Origin: Nocardia flavorosea NBRC 108225
Lineage (GTDB): Bacteria; Actinomycetota; Actinomycetes; Mycobacteriales; Mycobacteriaceae
Reading direction: 5' to 3'
Assembly: GCF_001613385.1 (NCBI RefSeq)
Contig: NZ_BDCG01000018.1
Location: 1 to 64,000, forward strand
DNA: 64,000 nucleotides
The notes under the pieces were generated by a model. It searched no databases, was not told where the DNA came from, and worked only from the letters and a program-made list of their open reading frames with translations. Positions within the stretch are counted from its first letter, which is position 1. Each line of letters begins with the position of its first letter. This document shows positions 49,619 to 59,125 of the stretch, piece after piece. The translations under genes were made by a program, and so were the position numbers.

Positions 49619-50242
49619 ATGAACGCCCACACCCCGGAAGGGCGCGTTCCGAGCAAATGGGAGGAGCTCGTTGCCGCCGACCCGCAGCATTCGCAGTGGT
49701 ACGTGCAGCGATTCCGCGACCTGGCCGCCGAAGGCCAGGATATTTTCGGAGAGGCACGGCTGATCGACGCGATGCTCGGCCGCGGGGGCCGGGTACTCGA
49801 TGCAGGATGCGGTCCCGGCCGGCTGGGCGGATTCCTGCACAATGCCGGGCATACGGTGGTGGGTGTGGATGTGGATCCGGTGCTGATCGCCGCCGCCGAA
49901 GCCGACTATCCCGGTCCGGACTGGCTCGTCGGTGATCTCGCCGAACTCGACCTCCCGGCGCGCGGTGTCCCCGCCGATTTCGAGGTGATCGTCTGTGCGG
50001 GCAATGTGGTGACGTTCCTGGCGCCGGCCACCCGCCCGGCCGTGCTCGCCGGTTTCGCGCGGCATCTGGCCCCCGGCGGCCGCCTGGTGGTCGGCTTCGG
50101 CGCGGGCCGCGATTACGATTTCGCGCAGTTCCGTGCCGACGCCGCCGAGCAGGGCTTCCACGAAGACCTGCTGCTCTCGACCTGGGATCTGCGCCCGTTC
50201 ACCGCCGAATCCGATTTCCTGGTGGCCGTACTGTCGCACTAG
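49619..50242 (+). CDS. Class I SAM-dependent methyltransferase
   Basis: A 207-residue protein (ATG 49619, GAGGAGG upstream). Motif I is VLDAGCGPGRLGGFLHNAG (about residue 59), the acidic residue after strand 2 is in VVGVDVDPVLI, and motif IV-like VIVCAGNVVTFLAP and LAPGGRLVVGFGAG follow. Small-molecule methyltransferase fold; substrate unknown. It stands alone and converges with the LysR gene. Confidence 0.85.
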   Translation: MNAHTPEGRVPSKWEELVAADPQHSQWYVQRFRDLAAEGQDIFGEARLIDAMLGRGGRVLDAGCGPGRLGGFLHNAGHTVVGVDVDPVLIAAAEADYPGPDWLVGDLAELDLPARGVPADFEVIVCAGNVVTFLAPATRPAVLAGFARHLAPGGRLVVGFGAGRDYDFAQFRADAAEQGFHEDLLLSTWDLRPFTAESDFLVAVLSH

Positions 50243-50266
50243 CGCGAGACCTCCACGTTCGGAAAT

Positions 50267-51136
50267 CTACGACGTTTCGAGCGCCGAAAGGTAGGCCGCG
50301 GCAGCCGGACCGGGTTTTCGCGGGCCCCACACCACGTACTCGACCCGGCGCGGCGGATTCCGCAGGGTGGCGGTCCGCAGATCGGGAAAGGCCGCCACGA
50401 TGGACTCGGGCAGCAGGCCGATACACAGATTGCGCCGGATCAATTCGACGAAATAGTCCACTGCGACCACTTCGAACGCCACTTCACGGTGCACCCCGGC
50501 GGCGGTGAAGGCCTGCTCCGTCTGTGCCCGCCCGGGAGAACCGGCGGGGAAATCCACGAACAGTTCCGTGCTGAACCGCTCTGTGCCGACATCGCGTTCC
50601 CCGGCCAGCGGGTGGGTGGGGTGGACCACGGCGACCAATTCGCCGCGGGCGAGTGCGCGCGCTGTGACACCACGCGGTTCGGTACCGTCCGGAAGGCCGA
50701 GGAACGCGATATCCAGCCGGCCCTGGCGGACATCGTCGACGAGGTGGTCGCTCATCCCCACCTGCAGACTGATCTGTACCCGGGGGTGGCGGGTGCGGAA
50801 ATCCTGCAGTGTCCCCAGCAGATCGACGGCGCCGACACTGGGGATCGCGCCGATGGCGAGCCGGCCGCGGATCTCACCGGATACCGCGGTGACCTCCGCG
50901 CGTGCCCGATCGGCGGCTTCCAGGGCTTGCCGGGCCGCGGGGAGGAACGCCGCGCCGGCCGGGGTGAGTTCGACGCGGCGACTGGTGCGTTCGAACAGTT
51001 TCGCGCCCAGTTCCCGTTCGAGTCGCGCGATCTGGTGACTCAGTGCCGACTGCACCACCAGGCATTGCCGGGCTGCCCGGGTGAAATTCTTCGTCTCCGC
51101 CACCGCCACGATGTAGCGCATCTGCTGCAGTTCCAT
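50267..51136 (-). CDS. LysR-family transcriptional regulator
   Basis: A 289-residue LysR protein from ATG 51136. Helix-turn-helix: MRYIVAVAETKNFTRAARQC, then VVQSALSHQIARLERELG. The effector domain begins near residue 88 (IRGRLAIGAIPSVGAVDLLG). It is divergent from an MFS exporter and an NmrA-like gene, which it probably regulates. Confidence 0.9.
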   Translation of the reverse strand: MELQQMRYIVAVAETKNFTRAARQCLVVQSALSHQIARLERELGAKLFERTSRRVELTPAGAAFLPAARQALEAADRARAEVTAVSGEIRGRLAIGAIPSVGAVDLLGTLQDFRTRHPRVQISLQVGMSDHLVDDVRQGRLDIAFLGLPDGTEPRGVTARALARGELVAVVHPTHPLAGERDVGTERFSTELFVDFPAGSPGRAQTEQAFTAAGVHREVAFEVVAVDYFVELIRRNLCIGLLPESIVAAFPDLRTATLRNPPRRVEYVVWGPRKPGPAAAAYLSALETS

Positions 51137-51214
51137 GGAACCATCGTGAATCATGATTGTTGTGGTGACAAACATGTGTTGGACTCATTGATCGCGCGGC
51201 CGCAGGGTTGAGTC

Positions 51215-52441
51215 ATGAGCATGACGACAGCGGCCCGGCCGCATCCCGGAGTCGACCCGTCCGAAGCCCGCGGCCTGTCCCGCGGACTGCTGCTGCTGAT
51301 GTCGGTGGCGACCGGCCTGATCGTGGCGGGCAACTATTTCGCGCAACCCCTGCTGGACGCCATCCGCGGCAACTTCGGCCTGAGTACGAGCACCGCGGCG
51401 CTGATCGTCACGGCCGCCCAGGCGGGTTACGCGCTCGGCTTGTTCCTGCTGCTGCCGTTGGCCGACCTGTTCGAGCGGCGGCGTCTTGCGGTGACCCTCT
51501 TCGGCGCGACCGCGTTCTTCCTGCTGGCCTGCGGTATCGCCGGCAACGGGGTGGTGCTACTGGCCGCGACCGCACTGGCGGCGTTCACCTCGGTTGCGGC
51601 GCAGGTACTGGTGACCTTCGCCGTGGCGTTGAGCACGCCCGAGCGGCGTGGGCGGGTGGTCGGCACCGTGATGAGCGGTCTGCTGGTCGGCGGCCTGCTG
51701 GCCCGGACCGTCGCGGGGTTGCTGAGTGAAGTCGGTGGCTGGCGCACCGTCTACTGGGTCGGTGCGGCCGCCCTGGCGGTGGTGACCGCCGCCCTGTGGC
51801 GGTCGCTACCCGCGGTGCATGCACCGGTGGGGCTGTCGTATCCGGCGTTGCTGCGGTCCACGGCGGGGCTGCTGCGCACGAATTCCGTCCTGCGCCGGCG
51901 GGCCGGGCTCGGCGCCTTGTCGATGGCGTCGTTCACGCTGTTCTGGACCGGTGTGACATTCCTGCTCGCCGGCCCGGACTATCGGTGGTCCGAGGCAACG
52001 ATCGGGTTGTTCGGGCTGGTCGGGATCGCCGGCACCGTGGCGACGCCGCTCTCGGGACGCCTGGCCGACCGCGGGCAGGTGCACCGCGTGGCGGGCGCCG
52101 GCGCGGTCCTGCTGGTGGTGGCCTGGCTCCTCCTCGCGGCCGGCGCGAGCTCTCTACCGGCCCTGATCGCCGGCGCGATCGTGCTCACCGTGGGCCAGCA
52201 GGCGCTGCTCAACAGCAACCAGAACGTGCTGTACGGGCTCGCCCCCGAACTCCGTAACCGGCTGAATTCCGCCTTCATGACGGCCTTCTTCCTCGGCGGG
52301 GCGGCCGGGTCGGCGCTCACCGCCATCGCGTGGAACCGGGCCGGATGGCTCGGTGTCGGCGTGGCCGGGGGCGTGCTGGCGACCGCCACGGTCCTGCTGT
52401 GGGCCGCCGACCGGACGCTCGACCGGGCAACTCGAGAATAG
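51215..52441 (+). CDS. MFS transporter
   Basis: A 408-residue 12-helix transporter (ATG 51215). VATGLIVAGNYFAQPLLDAI at helix 1 and a loop reading LADLFERRRLAVTLF are typical of the MFS group annotated as arabinose/drug efflux. Controlled, by position, by the divergent LysR gene (79 bases between starts). Substrate unknown. Confidence 0.85.
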   Translation: MSMTTAARPHPGVDPSEARGLSRGLLLLMSVATGLIVAGNYFAQPLLDAIRGNFGLSTSTAALIVTAAQAGYALGLFLLLPLADLFERRRLAVTLFGATAFFLLACGIAGNGVVLLAATALAAFTSVAAQVLVTFAVALSTPERRGRVVGTVMSGLLVGGLLARTVAGLLSEVGGWRTVYWVGAAALAVVTAALWRSLPAVHAPVGLSYPALLRSTAGLLRTNSVLRRRAGLGALSMASFTLFWTGVTFLLAGPDYRWSEATIGLFGLVGIAGTVATPLSGRLADRGQVHRVAGAGAVLLVVAWLLLAAGASSLPALIAGAIVLTVGQQALLNSNQNVLYGLAPELRNRLNSAFMTAFFLGGAAGSALTAIAWNRAGWLGVGVAGGVLATATVLLWAADRTLDRATRE

Positions 52442-52483
52442 TAACCGCCGTTCGTATCACTGCTGATCAGAGAAGGAAAATCT

Positions 52484-53122
52484 ATGCGTATCACCATTTT
52501 CGGCGCAGCCGGACAGGCCGGCAGTCACACGGTCGCCGAAGCGCTGGACCGCGGCCATCGGGTCACCGCGGTACTGCGCACCCCGGATCGGGCACGGGAG
52601 ATACCGCGCGCCGCGGAGGTCCGCATCGGCGATGCCGCGAACCCCGAGGATGTCGCCGATCTCGCCGACGGCCAGGATCTCGTGATCAGCGCGACCCGTC
52701 CGGCCGCAGGCCGGGAAAGCGAGTTGATCACCACCGCCACCGGCCTCACGGCCGCCACCGCGCGTACCGGAACGCGATTGCTGCTCGTGGGCGGTGCGGC
52801 CACGCTGACCGTGCCCGGCACCGGTGGGGTGACGGTGATGGACGAACCGGGATTCCCCGAATCTCTGCACGCCATCGCCCGTGCCTGCGCCGATCAGCTC
52901 GCGGTGTGCCGCGCTGCCACCGGCACCGACTGGACCTACCTGAGCCCACCCGCGCAATTGCATAACGGTGCCCGCACCGGACGTTATCGGCTGGGCCGGG
53001 ATGCGCTGGTGGTCGATCGGCACGGGCGGTCGGCACTGTCCTACGCCGACCTCGCGGTGGTGCTGCTCGACGAAGCCGAACGATCCGCGCATCGCGGGAT
53101 GCGGTTCACCGCCGCCTACTGA
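52484..53122 (+). CDS. NmrA-like NAD(P)-binding oxidoreductase
   Basis: A 212-residue Rossmann protein: MRITIFGAAGQAGSHTVAEA cofactor loop, HRVTAVLRTPDRA with an Arg suggesting NADP, LLLVGGAATL, and the YLSPPAQL element of the NAD(P)H-binding (YwnB/NmrA) group. It lies 42 bases after the MFS gene and is probably in the same LysR-controlled unit. Confidence 0.85.
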   Translation: MRITIFGAAGQAGSHTVAEALDRGHRVTAVLRTPDRAREIPRAAEVRIGDAANPEDVADLADGQDLVISATRPAAGRESELITTATGLTAATARTGTRLLLVGGAATLTVPGTGGVTVMDEPGFPESLHAIARACADQLAVCRAATGTDWTYLSPPAQLHNGARTGRYRLGRDALVVDRHGRSALSYADLAVVLLDEAERSAHRGMRFTAAY

Positions 53123-53269
53123 TTCTGTTCCGCGGCGCAGAGGCCGGTGCGCGACCTGGTGGTGGCACCGGCACAGTTGGGCCAAGGCCCCTTTCGCGTC
53201 ACCTGCGGTGGAGGCGCGGGAGAAACCCTATGCTGGGGAGCACGGTCCGGCGGATGTCGAGGGGCGCTG

Positions 53270-53616
53270 ATGTCGACGATGGTGATGACCGGCGGCACGT
53301 CCGGGTTCGGTGCCATTGCGGCCGGCCGCCTCCGATGTCCGGGCGATACTCGCCTGCTGCTGGGCGCGCGGCGGCACAGGAATGCGGCGGGTCGCTACCG
53401 CTGGACCTGACCGAACTGGAATCCGTGCGCGCGTTCGCCGCCGCGGTCCGCCAGGAACTGGCCGGGACTCCGATCGACGCGCTGATACTGAACGCCGGCG
53501 TAGTGTTTCCCGACGCCGCCCGCCGGACCACCGACGGCTACGAGACCACCTTCGCAGTCAACCACCTCGCGCACTACCGCGTCCGATCCGGAAACGGCGC
53601 GAACACTCTGGCGTGA
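53270..53616 (+). pseudogene. Frameshifted and truncated short-chain dehydrogenase
   Basis: From ATG 53270 the frame gives the SDR cofactor loop (MVMTGGTSGFGAIAAGRL, then GDTRLLLGARR), but it stops at about 53410. Another frame continues with SLPLDLTELESVRAFAAAVR, PIDALILNAGVVFPD and YETTFAVNHLAHY, then breaks again. The catalytic Tyr-Lys region is missing. The gene is a remnant. Confidence 0.7.
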
Positions 53617-53861
53617 CAGTGCGGCGCTGGCAGGGCTACCGTCCTGATGCCCCCCAGTGTCGAGACCGCCCCGGTCGGTGCGGGGGAGGTGAAGGGTGGC
53701 GCACCGAGCACGCCCCCGGATGCCCAGTGCATCCCTTGGCAATCCGCGTCTTCCGGAGAAGGCTGTGGTCGAGGGGCCCGGTCCCGCGATGCCATGGCGA
53801 AGGACGGAACGAACGGGCTTCCTCGTGAACTACGCGGCGGCGCTGATGATAGACACATGCG

Positions 53862-54515
53862 GTGCATGACGGGATTCAGCTGGTGGATATCGGGCCCGGC
53901 CACGTGGAGCTGTCGGATCGCCGGACGGAACACCGCTGGCCGGTGGAGGTAGCGGCGTACCGGTTGGCAGCGAGGCCGGTGACGCGAGCGCAGTATGCGG
54001 CGATCGCCGGGGACGACACCGGGGCAGAGGCGGGGGACGAGCCGGTCGACAGTGTGTCGTGGGATGACGCGGTGCGATTCTGTAACCGCTTGTCGGAGCA
54101 GGAAGGCCTGATCTCCGTCTACCGCCGGGACGGGGAGAACACGGAAATGGCGGTCTCGGCGGACGGGTACCGTCTGCCTACCGAAGCCGAATGGGAATAT
54201 GCCTGCCGGGCAGGCACCGCCGGCCCTCGCTACGGCGAACTCGACGAGATCGCCTGGTATCGCGGTAATTCCGGCGGCTCAGCGCAACCCGTCGGCCGGA
54301 AGCAGCCCAACGCGTGGGGACTGTACGACATGCTCGGAAACGTCTGGGAATGGTGCTGGGATTTCTATGATCCCGCTGTCTACGGCGAATACCGGGTGTT
54401 GCGCGGCGGCGGCTGGTTCGACGAACACTGGAGTTGCCGGGCCTCGGTGCGGCGGCGCAGCCACCCGACACTGCGCCTCGACGATATCGGGTTCCGGATC
54501 GCCCGTTCGGACTAG
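53862..54515 (+). CDS. SUMF1/formylglycine-generating-enzyme-like domain protein
   Basis: A 217-residue protein (GTG 53862) with the FGE-fold pattern: VEVAAYRLAARPVTRAQYAA, PVDSVSWDDAVRFCNRLSEQ, YRLPTEAEWEYACRAG, NAWGLYDMLGNVWEWCWDFY, RVLRGGGWF and DDIGFRIARS. The cysteine pair that performs sulfatase cysteine oxidation in true FGE near the C-terminus is absent: the region reads RRRSHPTLRLDDIG. It may therefore be a binding or non-canonical member (for example EgtB/NirV-like accessory). No sulfatase gene is adjacent. Confidence 0.8.
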   Translation: MHDGIQLVDIGPGHVELSDRRTEHRWPVEVAAYRLAARPVTRAQYAAIAGDDTGAEAGDEPVDSVSWDDAVRFCNRLSEQEGLISVYRRDGENTEMAVSADGYRLPTEAEWEYACRAGTAGPRYGELDEIAWYRGNSGGSAQPVGRKQPNAWGLYDMLGNVWEWCWDFYDPAVYGEYRVLRGGGWFDEHWSCRASVRRRSHPTLRLDDIGFRIARSD

Positions 54516-55435
54516 AGTGCGCCGCGTGCGGCGAGTACCTCGAAGGCGGCGTCGGCGCTGCGCCACAGGACATCGATCTCCGCCCGGACCGCCGGCGCGG
54601 CCGCCGGATCCTGCAGGGCCAGACCGTTACCGAAGATCACCACATTGGCGCCCGCATCGGCCAGGCGCAGCAAGGGGCCGGTTGCCGCACCGGCACCGAG
54701 GACGGCGTCGAGTCCCTCGCCCACGAAATAGAACCGCCACAGCGGCCCCAGATCGCCGCCGTAGACGGCCTTCGTGAGATCGACGATGAGGAAACCGTGC
54801 TGCGCGATCGCGTCGACGATCGTGAAATGGTCGCGCGCCTGAGCCGGTGTCGCCCGCGTCGCGGCGACGGAATAGGCGAGGTCGACGGTGAGATGTGCGT
54901 TGTAACCCGCCATCGCGACCCGTGCCGGGGACAGTTCGCACTGCCGGGTGAGCGCGAAGTAGTGGGCCCACTGCGGCTCGGCCGGTGCGCCGGTGAATTC
55001 GGCGTGCAGGTTGCCCAGGAACCTGGCCAGCAGATCGAGGCTGATGCGGTGTGCCCACTCGGGGTCGTCGAACGCGCGGGGGTTGCGCTGCAACGGCATG
55101 ACAGCGGCCCGCTCCACGGCGTCGAGTCCCAGCGCCAGCAGACCCCGCCGGTCCCGATGGGCCACCAGGATCTCGGTGATCCGCCGATGCTGGGCCACCG
55201 CACGTTCGAGGCGGGCCAGGGACGGGCCGGTGTTCTCGTCGAGCAGCTCGGAAGTATCGGACAGTTCGACGATTTCGGCGACGGCGGTGGGCGCCAGCGC
55301 TGCGCCACAAGCACTTGCGTCGACGACGGCCTCGGCGCGCGGCGGGACCACCAGACCGGCCACGGCGAATACGAAGATCAACGCGGTGATGCCGGGACGA
55401 CGTCGGTGGCCGGGGTTTGCGCTGGTAATGGTCAC
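54512..55435 (-). CDS. Secreted DUF5995-family protein
   Basis: A 307-residue protein from GTG 55435 (an upstream start at 55459 adds eight residues). It has a signal peptide (ITALIFVFAVAGLVVPPRAEA) and an all-helical mature domain with VAQHRRITEILVAHRDRRGL, WAHYFALTRQCELS and MAGYNAHLTVDLAYSVAA, matching DUF5995. Function is not established. It converges on the FGE-like gene with a 4-base overlap of the 3' ends. Confidence 0.75.
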   Translation of the reverse strand: MTITSANPGHRRRPGITALIFVFAVAGLVVPPRAEAVVDASACGAALAPTAVAEIVELSDTSELLDENTGPSLARLERAVAQHRRITEILVAHRDRRGLLALGLDAVERAAVMPLQRNPRAFDDPEWAHRISLDLLARFLGNLHAEFTGAPAEPQWAHYFALTRQCELSPARVAMAGYNAHLTVDLAYSVAATRATPAQARDHFTIVDAIAQHGFLIVDLTKAVYGGDLGPLWRFYFVGEGLDAVLGAGAATGPLLRLADAGANVVIFGNGLALQDPAAAPAVRAEIDVLWRSADAAFEVLAARGAL

Positions 55436-56002
55436 ACCACCTTCATTCGACGAACACACGGGCGTGCACGATTGCGTGGGAGAACCGGTCGAACGAACCG
55501 GCGCGGAGGGTCCGCCGGACGCGGCTACACCTTAGCTTCGGACACCGGAGGAATGTTTCCGCCACGCGGTCCGGGATCACGCATAGGGGGCCGCGCACTT
55601 CTCACCGGCGTCCTCGGCTATACCGTCGCCACGGCCCACGCCGACCGGACCGCCGTCGAATCCGGCACCCACTCACACCTACGCCGAATCCGCCTCCCGT
55701 CGCCTCCACCGCCGCTCTGGGCGGAGACGAGTTCGGCCGCCGGGACCGGCACGCGAGTGCGCCTCCCCGGTACTTCTGAAACGACGGCTCCAGGTGGGGT
55801 GCGCGCGAGAGCGAGGACGATCTCGGTGGCCGCGTCGATCACGCGGTCGCGTGGTACCGGGAGGCGGCCGTCGATCCAGTGGACGTAGCACGCGACCAAT
55901 GCGCCGCTGAGTGCGGTCGGTGAAGCTCTCGTAGCAGGCCTGATGCCGGCATCGAAGGTCCCGGCGCTGCTGCAACGGATCGGTTGTGACGAGCGGTCTA
56001 CG
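55436..56002. other. Decayed region with a TetR C-terminal remnant
   Basis: No intact gene. On the minus strand at about 55800-55960 a frame without a start reads GALVACYVHWIDGRLPVPRD, then DAATEIVLALART, which resembles the last helices of a TetR-family regulator. The rest is GC-rich and lacks recognisable domains. It lies between the DUF5995 gene and the ABC transporter operon. Confidence 0.35.
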
Positions 56003-57013
56003 CTAAAAGCCCTTCGACCGCAGGAAATCCGCCACTGTGACCACCGTGTGCGGGTTACGCGGTCCTTCCACCAGCGCGGCGTAGGGCAAGGCGAGGATAT
56101 TGCCCGCGCGGACGGCCGTGGTACCCGCCATCAGCGGGTGCGTGCGGAGTTGCTCGATCTTCGCCTGCACCGAGTTCTCCGGGCCTGCACCGTAGTCGAC
56201 GATCAGGATCACCTGCGGATCCCGTTGCGCTGCCGCCTCCCACGACGCACTGGTCCAGGAATCGTTCAGATCGTCGAAGATATTGCGCCCGCCCGCCTCC
56301 CGGATGATCTGCGACGGCGCCGCGGTCCGGCCGGAGGTGAACGGTTCGGGGGTTGCGCTGTCGAACAGGAACACCCGAGCCGGTTCCCGCCCGGCGGGAG
56401 CGCTGCCGGCGGCCTTCGCGACCTGGTCGCGATACTGCGCAATGAGCTGATCGGCCTTCGCGCGCACACCGAAGATATCCCCGAGATTGGCCAGATCTGC
56501 GTAGAGCGCATCCAGCGGTTCCATCACGCCGCGGCGATCCGTTCCGGGTTGCCGGCATGCCTCGGTCAACTGGTACGGGACCGCACCGATCGAACGCACC
56601 CACTCCGGGGTGAGACCGGTGGACTCCTTGAACCCGTAGTTCCACCCGGCGAAGACGAAATCGGGATCGGCCGCCTGGACCACCTCGCGGGTGAACGCGT
56701 AGCCGAGCAGCGGTGTGCGCTCGAATTCGGCCTGCCACGGTGAGGAGGCGATATCCCGCTCCTTTCCGGGATAGCTGCTGTGGCCTACCAGCCGGTCGGC
56801 CAATCCGAGCGCGAACATCATCTCGGTGATCCCGGTGTCGTTGGTGACGACCCGCTCGGGGACGCCCGGGACCGTCAGCGGCGCACCGCAGTTGGTGACC
56901 GTGACCGGCGTGCCGGTCGCGGCCTGTGCGGGCCGCTGCACCTCGGCGCCGCACGCCGTCGAAACGACCGCGGCCGCCACGGCCGATGCCACCAGCAATC
57001 GGGGAGACCTCAT
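56003..57013 (-). CDS. ABC transporter substrate-binding lipoprotein (cobalamin/siderophore type)
   Basis: A 336-residue periplasmic-binding-type protein with a lipoprotein-like signal (VAAAVVSTACGAE) and the class III (FecB/BtuF) fold pattern: PERVVTNDTGITEMMFALGL, PDFVFAGWNYGFKES, REPARVFLFDSATPEPF, and LPYAALVEGPRNPHTVVTVA. Its gene follows the ATP-binding gene directly. A cobalamin riboswitch heads the operon, so a corrinoid is the most likely ligand, though the fold alone also fits ferric siderophores. Confidence 0.85.
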   Translation of the reverse strand: MRSPRLLVASAVAAAVVSTACGAEVQRPAQAATGTPVTVTNCGAPLTVPGVPERVVTNDTGITEMMFALGLADRLVGHSSYPGKERDIASSPWQAEFERTPLLGYAFTREVVQAADPDFVFAGWNYGFKESTGLTPEWVRSIGAVPYQLTEACRQPGTDRRGVMEPLDALYADLANLGDIFGVRAKADQLIAQYRDQVAKAAGSAPAGREPARVFLFDSATPEPFTSGRTAAPSQIIREAGGRNIFDDLNDSWTSASWEAAAQRDPQVILIVDYGAGPENSVQAKIEQLRTHPLMAGTTAVRAGNILALPYAALVEGPRNPHTVVTVADFLRSKGF

Positions 57014-57784
57014 CTAACAGTCCTTCTCGTCGAAGATGATCTGCGGAACACCCAGCCGGGGATGGCTGACGATATGACCGCCGATCGAGAACCAGCGGGC
57101 AATCACCTCCGCGGTGATCACCTCGTGCGGTGTGCCCGCGCAGGCGATCCGGCCGCCGTGCAGGACGAAGAGCCGATCGCAGTATTGGGCGGCCAGATTG
57201 AGATCGTGCAGGGCCGCGACCACCGTGATCCCCAGCTCTCGCGCCGCGGACAGCACGCTGTACTGGTGGTGCACGTCGAGGTGATTGGTCGGTTCGTCCA
57301 ATACCAGCACCCGCGGCTGCTGAGCCAGGGCCCGGGCGATCAGGACGCGCTGGCGTTCCCCGCCCGACAGTGACAGGAAACCGCGGTCGGCGAGGTGGGC
57401 GATATCGGCCGTCGCCATCGCCGCCGCGCAGATCTCGTCGTCGCGCCGAGGGGTGCCGCGCAGCAGTGCCGTATGCGGTAGCCGCCCGGTGGCGACGACC
57501 TCGGCGGCGGTGAAATCGAACGGTGTGGTGGTGTCCTGGGTCAGCGCCGCCACCTGGCGGGCGTTCGCGCGCATACCGAGCGCTGCGATATCCGTGCCGT
57601 CCACCAGGACCCGCCCGGAACCGGGGGACAGCGCGCGGTACAGACACCGCAGCAGGGTGGATTTACCGCTGCCGTTCGGTCCCACGATGCCGATGAACTG
57701 CCCGGCGTCGGCGGCCAGAGTCACCTCCTCGAGGATTGTCGTACCGTCGATTTCCACGGTGACATCGTCGTAGTCGACACGCAT
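57014..57784 (-). CDS. ABC transporter ATP-binding protein (FecE/BtuD type)
   Basis: A 256-residue ATPase: Walker A GPNGSGKSTLLRCL, Q-loop ALTQDTTTPF, signature LSGGERQRVLIARAL, Walker B RVLVLDEPTNHLDVHHQ and switch His in AALHDLN. It energises import through the permease encoded immediately upstream; the genes abut by one base. The C-terminal tail VSHPRLGVPQIIFDEKDC is unusual but short. Confidence 0.92.
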   Translation of the reverse strand: MRVDYDDVTVEIDGTTILEEVTLAADAGQFIGIVGPNGSGKSTLLRCLYRALSPGSGRVLVDGTDIAALGMRANARQVAALTQDTTTPFDFTAAEVVATGRLPHTALLRGTPRRDDEICAAAMATADIAHLADRGFLSLSGGERQRVLIARALAQQPRVLVLDEPTNHLDVHHQYSVLSAARELGITVVAALHDLNLAAQYCDRLFVLHGGRIACAGTPHEVITAEVIARWFSIGGHIVSHPRLGVPQIIFDEKDC

Positions 57785-58836
57785 CAGGCGCCCCCGGCCA
57801 GTGCGCCGCGGCGCCGCATCAGCAGCACGAACACGGGGACGCCCACCGCCGCGGTCACGGCGCCCAGCGGTAATTCCTGCGGCGGCAGGAGAATACGGGC
57901 CACGAGGTCGGCAGTCACCAGGAATACCGCGCCCAGTAGCGGGGTCACCAGCATCAGCCGCCGATGGTCGGCGCCGACCAGTAGCCGGGCGACATGCGGT
58001 ACCACCAGACCGACGAAACCGATGGCCCCGCAGACCGCGACGAAACAGCCCGTCATCGCGGCGGAGACCACGAACAGCAGCAGGCGGAACCGGGCAGCGT
58101 TCAGGCCGAGAGCGGCGCTGACCTCATCGCCCATCGACAGGGCATTCAGGTGCCGGGCGAACGCCGCGATGATCGCCAGGCCCACCACGGCGACGGTGAC
58201 CACCAGCGGAACCATCTGCCAGGTCGCCCCGGCCAGACTGCCGAGCAACCAGAACATCACCGAACGGGCGGCATCGCCGTGCGGTGCCATGAATACCAGC
58301 ACCGTTGTCGCCGCAGAAAAACCGTAGCCGACGGCGGTACCTGTGAGCACCAGCCGCAACGGCACCAGCCCGGCACTCGACCGGGCCATCAGGTAGACGA
58401 GGACAGTGGCGCCGAACGCTCCGGCGAATGCCGCGGACGACAGTGCGTAGACCCCCAGCGCGCCGAAGGCGCCGAAAAGCACGACCGCGGTGGCGCCCAC
58501 CGAGGCACCCGACGAAATACCCAGTACATACGGATCGGCGAGGGCGTTGCGCACCATGGCCTGCACCAGTAACCCGACCGCACCGAGCCCCGCGCCGACC
58601 GCGGCCGCCAGCACGACCCGCGGCAACCGGGAGTCGACGACGATCCGGTACTCGGCGATATCCGCCGCCACGACGACACCGCCGGTGAGTTCGGCCCACA
58701 GGAAACCGAGGACGGCCCGCCACGGGATATGCACCGCGCCGAGCATCAATCCCAGTAGGGCGACGATCACCAATGCCACCGTGAGACCGGTAAGCAGCAT
58801 CGCCACCGGAAGCCGTCGCAGCCCATGCGAATTCAT
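57784..58836 (-). CDS. ABC transporter permease (FecCD/BtuC family)
   Basis: A 350-residue polytopic protein from ATG 58836; the longer open frame runs back into the riboswitch and is rejected. It has about ten membrane helices and family signatures: RLPRVVLAAAVGAGLGAVGL, NALADPYVLGISSGASVGA, AAMTGCFVAVCGAIGFVGLV followed by VPHVARLLVGADHR, and ELPLGAVTAAVGVPVFVLLM. It forms the channel for corrinoid or siderophore import; the upstream cobalamin riboswitch favours corrinoid. Confidence 0.92.
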   Translation of the reverse strand: MNSHGLRRLPVAMLLTGLTVALVIVALLGLMLGAVHIPWRAVLGFLWAELTGGVVVAADIAEYRIVVDSRLPRVVLAAAVGAGLGAVGLLVQAMVRNALADPYVLGISSGASVGATAVVLFGAFGALGVYALSSAAFAGAFGATVLVYLMARSSAGLVPLRLVLTGTAVGYGFSAATTVLVFMAPHGDAARSVMFWLLGSLAGATWQMVPLVVTVAVVGLAIIAAFARHLNALSMGDEVSAALGLNAARFRLLLFVVSAAMTGCFVAVCGAIGFVGLVVPHVARLLVGADHRRLMLVTPLLGAVFLVTADLVARILLPPQELPLGAVTAAVGVPVFVLLMRRRGALAGGA

Positions 58837-58954
58837 CGAGCCGGAACCGGCCACCCGTCCCCGATATGACCGTGTGCAGGCATACGTGCGCGACGAAGAC
58901 CCATATCTTGTCAACCGCTCCCTCGGAGTCGACACCGGCCACACCGGCGGTATG

Positions 58955-59125
58955 GCCACGCGGGCAGGTCTTCGGACTCGTGGACGTGCTCCCGGATACC
59001 GGGATTGCCTACTGGCGGTCGCTTCCCAGGCGCAAGGCCCAGTGCTGATGACCGCGGTCGTTTCCACTCACCGCTGCGGGGCAGTTCCGGATTCCCACCG
59101 GATTCCCTCTTACGAACCACTCGTC
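58955..59125 (-). ncRNA. Cobalamin riboswitch
   Basis: The minus strand upstream of the permease gene contains the B12-box AGTCCGAAGACCTGCC (58978-58963) and, toward its 5' end, GAGGGAATCCGGTGGGAATC and CCGGAACTGCCCCGCAGCGG, the conserved core of adenosylcobalamin riboswitches (GGGAA-x-CCGGTG-x-AATCCGG-x-ACTG-x-CCCGCAAC type). It would turn off the ABC transporter operon when cobalamin is sufficient. Edges are approximate. Confidence 0.9.

Noticed and set aside
55618..55975. Intact regulator gene
   Set aside because: Only a short TetR-like C-terminal stretch is readable; there is no helix-turn-helix or start, so it is listed as decayed DNA.
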